Below, piece after piece: positions 1 to 4,615 of a stretch of DNA of 6,226 nt. The translations under genes were made by a program, and so were the position numbers. The stretch's first letter is position 1. The number at the start of each line of letters is the position of its first letter. The DNA is from an uncultured Bacilli bacterium (lineage in GTDB: Bacteria; Bacillota_I; Bacilli_A; RF39; UBA660): contig CAKORH010000060.1 in the NCBI GenBank assembly GCA_934101235.1, positions 1 through 6,226 on the forward strand. Direction: 5' to 3'. Below the pieces are notes generated by a model. It worked only from the letters and a program-made list of their open reading frames with translations, searched no databases and was not told the origin of the DNA.

Positions 1-232
1 TATTATCATTATTTTCAATTGTACCACTATTCGGCATGCTTGGTGGAGTACCATTATTATCTCCACTTTCATTTCCTGGTGGTGTCATATTATTTCCATT
101 ATTATTCATATTTGGCATATTATTATTTGATGTACTGTTATTATTTTTTATATAATTCATTGTTAAAAATATACTTATGCAAAATATTATTATTAATATA
201 CTTGATATTATGTTTTTTAGACTTCTTTTCAT
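1..232 (-). CDS. Membrane-anchored surface protein, tandem paralog of the upstream beta-helix protein (partial, C-terminus beyond window)
   Basis: Only the first 77 codons are present; the frame is still open at the window edge. The start is the ATG at 232-230, preceded 8 nt away by AGGAAG (246-241), which lies in the last codons of the upstream gene. Residues 1-30 match the neighbouring beta-helix protein except at residue 18 (Cys instead of Leu). They form a short basic N-terminus followed by one hydrophobic segment (about 7-27). Residues 30-77 are an Asn/Ser/Pro/Gly-rich low-complexity linker containing TPPSMPNS, like the RPSMPND motif of the paralog. Only 4 bp separate it from the upstream stop codon, so the pair is almost certainly co-transcribed. 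By analogy the missing part may carry another extracellular carbohydrate-binding-type domain, but that is inference because no domain is visible here. Confidence 0.8.
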   Translation of the reverse strand, partial: MKRSLKNIISSILIIIFCISIFLTMNYIKNNNSTSNNNMPNMNNNGNNMTPPGNESGDNNGTPPSMPNSGTIENNDN

Positions 233-236
233 ATTA

Positions 237-1817
237 TTATCTTCCTTTCGTTCCATATATATTTATAGTTTTACTTACACTGAAAGTATCACTATTATTT
301 ATTGTTATTTTGTCACCTTTTTCATATGTTCCATTATCATAAATACCATTTACTTGTTTTCCATTATTAGTTCCATTTTTATATAGACTATAATCGCCCT
401 CCTTTATATTATTATTACTTATTATAAGAGTTTTAAAACTTTTGGTTGCACTAAAACTTACGATTACTTCTTCATCTTTTAATAAAGATACTATTGTTCC
501 TTCTTTAATAGTTTCATCTAATGTGAATGATAATGATGTTTGCTTTGAAGTTTCTAATGGGGACTCTATCATATCCGTTCCTAAAATGACCAATGAACCT
601 CCATTAATAGTATAACCTTCGTCTGTATCAATTCCTGAATCACCACCTACATCACTTCCCATTACAAATAATGTTCCTCCATTGATTACTGCATTTTTGT
701 TTGAATCTATTCCGTCTCCGTTTGCATCTATATAAAATGTACCATCATTTATTGTTATAGTTGCTCCATCACCACCTGCATTTATTCCATCATCATTACT
801 TGTTATCTCATATGTTCCACTATTAAAAGTAATATTTTGTGCTTCAGTTGCTATTCCTTCACCCTCATTTTGATTACCATTTACTATTAATTTACCTAAT
901 CCCGTAAAAATTAATTCACTATTACTAAATATGCATCCATCATAGGAAGAATTGCCACCATCTTTTAATGTGTTAGTTGTGTTCTCTTTTAAATTTATTG
1001 TTATTTTATTTGCATTTAATCCTATAATGGTTGCTGTTTCTTCAGTTTCATTAGTAACATTATTTAATATTAATTCTACATCCTCATTTTCTGCATCTAT
1101 TATAACAGAATGTTTAAATGACCCAGTTAATGTGTATGTTCCTCCTTTTTTTATTGTAATATCTTCATTTTCGTCATCTAAATTAATATTAGTATCTGTT
1201 ATAACATTACTTTTATTTAAATTTACTTCTTCCTTTTCATTTATATTATAAGTACTATTTATAATTTTTTTAGTTATATTTGATGTTGTTATTAACAATG
1301 TTGTACATAATATAATGTTTCCTAATATAAATATTGTAATTTTATCTTTATTACTAAATGTTTCTTTTATTCCTTTCTTATTGAAGTTTGATAAAACCAT
1401 ATACATAATTATTATATTTAATAATAGACATTCTACTCCAAATATTACATAATATTTTGTTTCTAAACTTACATTAGTTTTACCCATATCATTTGGCATA
1501 CTTGGTCTATTATCATTTTCTTCTTGATTTGTTCCATTTGTATTTTGATTATTTGTTTCGATTTTATTATCTAATTCATTTGAATTAGTAGTTTCATTGT
1601 TTTCATCATCACTTTTTTCTAGTGATTCGTCTTTGTTTTCACTATTTTCGTCTCTCATAGATGGTAGCTCAGTATTATTAAAACTATTATTCATACTTGG
1701 CATGTTATTATTTGATGGATTATTATTATTTTTTATATAATTCATTGTTAAAAATATACTTATCAAAAATATTATTATTAATATACTTGATATTATGTTT
1801 TTCAAACTTCTTTTCAT
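237..1817 (-). CDS. Membrane-tethered Cthe_2159-like (PF14262) parallel beta-helix, putative carbohydrate-binding surface protein
   Basis: A 526-residue protein. An N-terminal hydrophobic segment (about 7-27) is followed by an Asn/Ser/Glu/Asp-rich linker (30-118), then two more membrane segments (about 121-143 and 159-177) joined by a basic loop (NKKGIKETFSNKDK). The positive-inside pattern places the linker and the C-terminal domain outside the cell. From about 210 to 480 the protein shows beta-helix rungs of the Cthe_2159 family: GGTYTLTGSF at 225-234, NDDGINAGGDG at 341-351, DANGDGIDSNK at 364-374, and VINGGTLFVMGSDVGGDSGID at about 377-397. In the family these Asp/Gly turns bind Ca2+ in a pectate-lyase-like fold, and the founding member was reported to bind cellulose and pectic polymers. 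The ligand here is unknown. The frame can be extended upstream to a GTG at 1823, but the ATG at 1817 is chosen because AAGGAG (1830-1825) sits 7 nt before it and only 1 nt before the GTG. The paralog downstream also starts with MKRSLKN. There is no lipobox and no LPXTG motif; anchoring is by membrane helices. Confidence 0.85.
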   Translation of the reverse strand: MKRSLKNIISSILIIIFLISIFLTMNYIKNNNNPSNNNMPSMNNSFNNTELPSMRDENSENKDESLEKSDDENNETTNSNELDNKIETNNQNTNGTNQEENDNRPSMPNDMGKTNVSLETKYYVIFGVECLLLNIIIMYMVLSNFNKKGIKETFSNKDKITIFILGNIILCTTLLITTSNITKKIINSTYNINEKEEVNLNKSNVITDTNINLDDENEDITIKKGGTYTLTGSFKHSVIIDAENEDVELILNNVTNETEETATIIGLNANKITINLKENTTNTLKDGGNSSYDGCIFSNSELIFTGLGKLIVNGNQNEGEGIATEAQNITFNSGTYEITSNDDGINAGGDGATITINDGTFYIDANGDGIDSNKNAVINGGTLFVMGSDVGGDSGIDTDEGYTINGGSLVILGTDMIESPLETSKQTSLSFTLDETIKEGTIVSLLKDEEVIVSFSATKSFKTLIISNNNIKEGDYSLYKNGTNNGKQVNGIYDNGTYEKGDKITINNSDTFSVSKTINIYGTKGR

Positions 1818-1824
1818 ATCCACT

Positions 1825-1830
1825 CTCCTT
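1825..1830 (-). promoter_or_regulatory. Shine-Dalgarno that decides the start of the beta-helix gene
   Basis: On the minus strand this reads AAGGAG, with 7 nt to the ATG at 1817. The in-frame GTG at 1823-1821 is only 1 nt away and is therefore unlikely to be used as the start. Confidence 0.85.
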
Positions 1831-1834
1831 TTAT

Positions 1835-1840
1835 ATTATA
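1835..1840 (-). promoter_or_regulatory. Candidate -10 element of the beta-helix operon
   Basis: A perfect TATAAT on the minus strand lies just 4 nt before the AAGGAG ribosome-binding site. No recognisable TTGACA-like -35 lies 16-18 nt upstream (the 17-nt position reads ATAATA). If the promoter is real it is probably activator-dependent. In DNA this AT-rich the hexamer could also be chance. Confidence 0.45.
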
Positions 1841-1888
1841 AATTAATTTTTGTTATTTATTATTTATATTACCTTATTACTTATTGTG

Positions 1889-1950
1889 TTATCTTTATGT
1901 TTTATTTTAATTCTTTTTTCTATTTATTTTTTATCTTCTATTATCTCCTT
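1889..1950. promoter_or_regulatory. Candidate operator: phased TTATCT repeats upstream of the beta-helix operon
   Basis: On the plus strand TTATCTTCTA (1931-1940) is followed directly by TTATCTCCTT (1941-1950), an 8/10 tandem repeat with 10-bp period. A third copy, TTATCTTTA, lies at 1889-1897, which is 42 bp (about four helical turns) from the second. OmpR-family regulators commonly bind direct repeats about 10-11 bp apart, and such a regulator is encoded next door. The assignment is inference; low sequence complexity makes chance repeats likely. Confidence 0.25.
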
Positions 1951-1994
1951 TCTTTAAATTAATAATAACTTATATATATTAAATGAAAATTAAA

Positions 1995-2029
1995 TAATAA
2001 AAAAAAGTTTATTTTTTTAATAAAACTTT
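1995..2029 (-). terminator. Weak intrinsic terminator straddling the kinase stop codon
   Basis: On the minus strand AAAGTTTTATT (2029-2019) can pair with AATAAACTTT (2013-2004), with one bulge, across a five-A loop. A TTTTTTTTATTA tract follows. The left arm and loop are the last codons of the kinase gene (K-V-L-L-K-K-stop). The stem has only one G-C pair, so efficiency is uncertain, but it separates the two-component system from the beta-helix genes. Confidence 0.5.
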
Positions 2030-3253
2030 GAATGTAGTAATATCATTAGTTGAATATGCTTTAATTATTCCATTATGTTTTGTTACTATATTTTTTGCTA
2101 TAGCTAAACCTAGTCCATATCTGTTTTCTTTTCTATTTCTTGATTTATCTACTCTATAAAATCTTTCAAATATTTTATCTTCTTCTCCTTTTGGAATTAT
2201 ATCGCCTTTATTTTCTACTTTTAATTCTATTTCATTTTTATTATCTTTTAAATATAAATTTATAGTATTAGATTTTGTTGAATGTTTTATTGCATTATCT
2301 AAAAGTATTTCTATTAATTGTTTAATACTGTTTTCATCAAATTTTATCATTATATTTGGTTCTATATCGTAATTTAACTTTATATTGTTTTCATAGGCTT
2401 TTCCCTCAAATGTTAAAACTGTTAATTCTATAATTTTTGAAATATTATTTAATTCCATATTGAATGTTTCTTCATGCTCTGTAGAGGCTAAATCTAATAA
2501 ATCTGATATTAATAAACTCATTCTATTTGATTCACTTTTTATATTGTTAATCCATTTAGAATTCTTTTTATCACTTTCTATCATATCACTGCTTGCTATT
2601 ATTACTGATAAAGGAGTTTTTAGTTCATGAGATGCATCTTCAATAAATTCTTTTTGTTTATTAAAAGTTTCACTTATAGGTTCTATAATCCATTTAGTTA
2701 TTTTTTTAGATATTATAAATAACATAATTTCCAATATAATAAATATTAATATAGAAATAAATAGAGATATTAGTAAACTAGTTTTTATATTTGTGATATC
2801 AATTATTATTAATGAATTTGAAATATTATATGAATATGCGTAATTATTGAAGTATAAACATCCTATGGATCTTTCTTTTATGTTTTTTTTATCTAATATT
2901 TTATTAGCAATAGATGTTATTTCTTCATTTGTTATATCATTATTTGAATGATTTATTATATCCTTTATTGTATTATCTTCATTTAATAATATTGTATAAA
3001 TTGTTGTATCCATAAATTTTATATTTTCATCTATATTTGGTTCTTTATCTTTTGTTATGATGTCATCTTTTTTTTCTGGAGGAATTTTATCATCATTTTT
3101 ATTTTCATTTGTTTTAGATATATTTAGATTATTATTTATTGAATTTCTTTTTTCTATATAGTTTTGTATGTTGAATATTGTAATTATAGTTATTATACTT
3201 ATTGTTAATATTATAAATATTGTATAAAATAGTTTATTTTTTAGTTTCTTCAT
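2009..3253 (-). CDS. Membrane sensor histidine kinase (HisKA / HATPase_c)
   Basis: A 414-residue sensor kinase that autophosphorylates on histidine and should phosphorylate the regulator encoded immediately upstream. Two membrane helices (about 7-28 and 157-182) bracket an extracellular region of about 128 residues. That region begins with a charged low-complexity stretch (45-75, including KIPPEKKDD) and shows no sensor domain I recognise. There is little or no HAMP domain after the second helix. The H-box is EDASHELKTPL with phosphoacceptor H209. The N-box is LLDNAIKHS with N320. The F-box is IFERFYRVDKSR at about 361-372. The G2 box is GLGLA at 380-384. The G1 box is divergent (VENKGDIIP at 346-354), with Asn where Asp is usual and without the second Gly; similar forms occur in other Bacillota kinases. 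The ATG at 3253 lies inside the end of the regulator gene (20-bp overlap) behind a GAGG site, indicating translational coupling. The stimulus cannot be read from the sequence. Confidence 0.93.
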   Translation of the reverse strand: MKKLKNKLFYTIFIILTISIITIITIFNIQNYIEKRNSINNNLNISKTNENKNDDKIPPEKKDDIITKDKEPNIDENIKFMDTTIYTILLNEDNTIKDIINHSNNDITNEEITSIANKILDKKNIKERSIGCLYFNNYAYSYNISNSLIIIDITNIKTSLLISLFISILIFIILEIMLFIISKKITKWIIEPISETFNKQKEFIEDASHELKTPLSVIIASSDMIESDKKNSKWINNIKSESNRMSLLISDLLDLASTEHEETFNMELNNISKIIELTVLTFEGKAYENNIKLNYDIEPNIMIKFDENSIKQLIEILLDNAIKHSTKSNTINLYLKDNKNEIELKVENKGDIIPKGEEDKIFERFYRVDKSRNRKENRYGLGLAIAKNIVTKHNGIIKAYSTNDITTFKVLLKK

Positions 3254-3929
3254 TTAATACCTCAATTTTATAACCTAGATTTCTTAAAGATTTTATTGTT
3301 GTACTTGAACCAATTGCTTTTAATTTTTTTCTTATAAATGATAAATAGGCTTCTAAATTATTTGATTCTATCTCATTATCTATTCCCCAGATTTTATCAT
3401 ATATTTGTTCCTTTTTTAATATTTGATTGTTATTCTTTATAAAGTATTCTAATAATTCGAATTCTTTGCAAACTAAAGTTACCTCTTCATTAGTATTATT
3501 ACTTTTTAATGTTGAAGTTTTTGTATTTAATTCTAAGTCGTTAAATGATAATATGTTATTTGTTTTATTATTTGGATCTCTTAATTGAACGTTTACTCTT
3601 GCTACCACTTCTTCAATATGAAATGGTTTAGTTATGTAATCGTTTGCTCCATTTTCTAATCCATTTAATTTATTTTCTAATGTTGATGCAGCTGTTAACA
3701 TTATTATTTTACTTGTAACATTATCTTTTCTTAGTTCTTTTAAAATTTCAAAGCCATCCATATTAGGTAACATAACATCTAAAATTATTAAGTCATATGC
3801 ATTGGTTTTAGCATAATAATATCCATCTAATCCATCTGTTATTATTTCTACATTATAATTTTCTTTTTTTAATTTTGTAGATATAGCATCTGCTAATGTG
3901 AATTCATCTTCTATTATTAATATCTTCAT
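3234..3929 (-). CDS. OmpR/PhoB-family DNA-binding response regulator
   Basis: A 231-residue transcription factor of standard family length. The receiver domain (1 to about 115) has the acidic pocket E7/D8/E9, phosphoacceptor D51 in LIILDVMLP, conserved T79 in IIMLTA, and K101 in DYITKPF. The winged-helix domain (about 125-226) has the typical TLVCKEFELLEYF segment, a recognition helix near 188-204 and the C-terminal wing RNLGYKIE at 216-223. The ATG at 3929 is supported by AGGTGA about 7 nt upstream. It is the first gene of a two-gene operon and overlaps the kinase gene by 20 bp, so the two form a cognate pair. Likely targets are itself and possibly the surface-protein genes just downstream; this is inference from proximity. 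Individual orthology (for example to PhoP, VanR or WalR) cannot be assigned by eye. Confidence 0.95.
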   Translation of the reverse strand: MKILIIEDEFTLADAISTKLKKENYNVEIITDGLDGYYYAKTNAYDLIILDVMLPNMDGFEILKELRKDNVTSKIIMLTAASTLENKLNGLENGANDYITKPFHIEEVVARVNVQLRDPNNKTNNILSFNDLELNTKTSTLKSNNTNEEVTLVCKEFELLEYFIKNNNQILKKEQIYDKIWGIDNEIESNNLEAYLSFIRKKLKAIGSSTTIKSLRNLGYKIEVLNEETKK

Positions 3930-3946
3930 AAAAAATCACCTAATTC

Positions 3947-3952
3947 ATTGTA
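3947..3952 (-). promoter_or_regulatory. Candidate -10 element for the two-component operon
   Basis: The minus strand reads TACAAT, followed after 5 nt by AGGTGA and then the regulator ATG. No good -35 is found at 16-18 nt spacing. A second TATAAT (3988-3983) farther upstream is an alternative, also lacking a clear -35. A weak -35 would fit an autoregulated promoter. Confidence 0.35.
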
Positions 3953-4026
3953 TAAAACTTTTATTAAATAAAGATTAAATATATTATATCACTAATTTTT
4001 CTAATATATTGTATTGTTTTTTTAAT

Positions 4027-4060
4027 ATTAAAAGAGCATTATTTTAAATGTTATGCTCTT
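4027..4060 (-). terminator. Intrinsic terminator after tsaE
   Basis: An 8-bp perfect inverted repeat, AAGAGCAT (4032-4039) and ATGCTCTT (4053-4060), encloses a 13-nt loop 36 bp after the tsaE stop codon. On the minus strand a TTTTAAT stretch follows. On the plus strand CTTTTTATT follows, so it could work in both directions, although no plus-strand gene is seen. It separates tsaE from the two-component operon. Confidence 0.7.
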
Positions 4061-4095
4061 CTTTTTATTAATTTAAAATTATATATTATGCAACA

Positions 4096-4548
4096 TTAAA
4101 TTACATAATTTACTATATCTTCATATTTTTGACCGTGTGGAGTTAATTTTATTATTCTTGTATTTTCATCTATTACTTTAAATTTAATATCTAGTCTTTC
4201 TTCTGGAAGAGAATCTTCAATTAATTCTGCCCATTCTATGATGCATACTCCTCCTTTATTAAAGTAGTCATCAAAGCCAATACTTTCATCACCATCTTCT
4301 AATCTATATACATCCATATGGCAAAGTGGCATTTCCCCTGATTCATATTCTTTTACAATATTGAATGTTGGACTAGTAATAGTATCTTCTAATCCTAAAG
4401 ATTTTGCAAAACCTTTAACAAATACGGTTTTACCACTTCCTAATTCTCCATCAAGGCAAATAATCATTCCTGGAAATTTTTCTGATTCGATGTTTTCTGC
4501 TAATTCCATTGTATCTTCTACACTTCTTGATGTAATTTTATAATCCAT
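4096..4548 (-). CDS. tsaE: tRNA N6-threonylcarbamoyladenosine biosynthesis ATPase TsaE (YjeE)
   Basis: A 150-residue cytoplasmic P-loop ATPase, the usual length for the family. With TsaB and TsaD it supports transfer of threonylcarbamoyl to A37 of ANN-decoding tRNAs; TsaE energises or resets the TsaBD complex. Visible hallmarks are the Walker A motif GELGSGKT (34-41), the switch-like TSPTF (58-62), HMDVYRLED (77-85) carrying the conserved Asp79, and CIIEWAELIED (102-112). The frame extends to a GTG at 4557, but that codon is part of the Shine-Dalgarno AGGTGA. The ATG at 4548, 5 nt after it, is the real start and gives the typical MDYKITSRS N-terminus. It appears monocistronic: a terminator lies on each side and it has its own promoter. 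In many Bacillota tsaE is followed by tsaB and rimI, which are not here. Confidence 0.95.
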   Translation of the reverse strand: MDYKITSRSVEDTMELAENIESEKFPGMIICLDGELGSGKTVFVKGFAKSLGLEDTITSPTFNIVKEYESGEMPLCHMDVYRLEDGDESIGFDDYFNKGGVCIIEWAELIEDSLPEERLDIKFKVIDENTRIIKLTPHGQKYEDIVNYVI

Positions 4549-4553
4549 TTTAA

Positions 4554-4559
4554 TCACCT
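4554..4559 (-). promoter_or_regulatory. Shine-Dalgarno that decides the tsaE start
   Basis: AGGTGA on the minus strand, 5 nt before the ATG at 4548. The GTG inside it (4557-4555) is in frame and could be mistaken for a start codon. Confidence 0.85.
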
Positions 4560-4565
4560 AGATTA

Positions 4566-4594
4566 ATTATAAAAAAAAAATATGAGTATATCAA
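4566..4594 (-). promoter_or_regulatory. Housekeeping sigma-factor promoter of tsaE, nested in the preceding terminator
   Basis: The minus strand carries TTGATA (4594-4589), exactly 17 nt, then TATAAT (4571-4566). This is the best promoter in the window, with 5/6 and 6/6 matches to consensus. The -35 lies in the loop and the spacer in the descending arm and T-run of the DUF1846 terminator. Initiation about 7 nt past the -10 would fall at about 4559, the first base of the tsaE Shine-Dalgarno, giving a leader of roughly 11 nt. Confidence 0.7.
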
Positions 4595-4605
4595 CCATAT
4601 TTTTT
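4571..4605 (-). terminator. Intrinsic terminator of the DUF1846 gene
   Basis: On the minus strand a 10-bp stem is formed by AAAAAATATG (4605-4596) and CATATTTTTT (4584-4575) around an 11-nt loop. The T-run continues to 4571. The stem starts 10 bp after the DUF1846 stop codon. It is AT-rich, but its layout is canonical. Confidence 0.75.
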
Positions 4606-4615
4606 ATATTTTACA

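Noticed and set aside
19..386. Plus-strand open frames rich in Tyr, Phe and Leu opposite the surface-protein genes
   Set aside because: They are antisense reflections of AAT/ATT-rich coding sequence, have no recognisable domain, and overlap well-supported minus-strand genes.
952..1251. Plus-strand open frame of about 99 codons
   Set aside because: It is antisense to the beta-helix domain, whose family motifs are clear on the minus strand.
1818..1823. GTG start giving a 528-residue beta-helix protein beginning MDMKRS
   Set aside because: The Shine-Dalgarno would be only 1 nt from this GTG but is 7 nt from the ATG at 1817, and the paralog starts at the equivalent ATG.
1941..1960. AAAGGAGATAATAG on the minus strand as a ribosome-binding site of a small gene upstream of the beta-helix gene
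   Set aside because: No ATG, GTG or TTG lies at usable spacing, and no open frame of useful length follows.
3977..4010. Two AATATATT copies about 25 bp apart upstream of the regulator as an operator
   Set aside because: Pure A/T octamers are expected by chance in this DNA, and no other feature supports them.
4549..4557. GTG start giving a 153-residue TsaE beginning MIKMDY
   Set aside because: The GTG is part of the AGGTGA ribosome-binding site; the ATG at 4548 is properly spaced.
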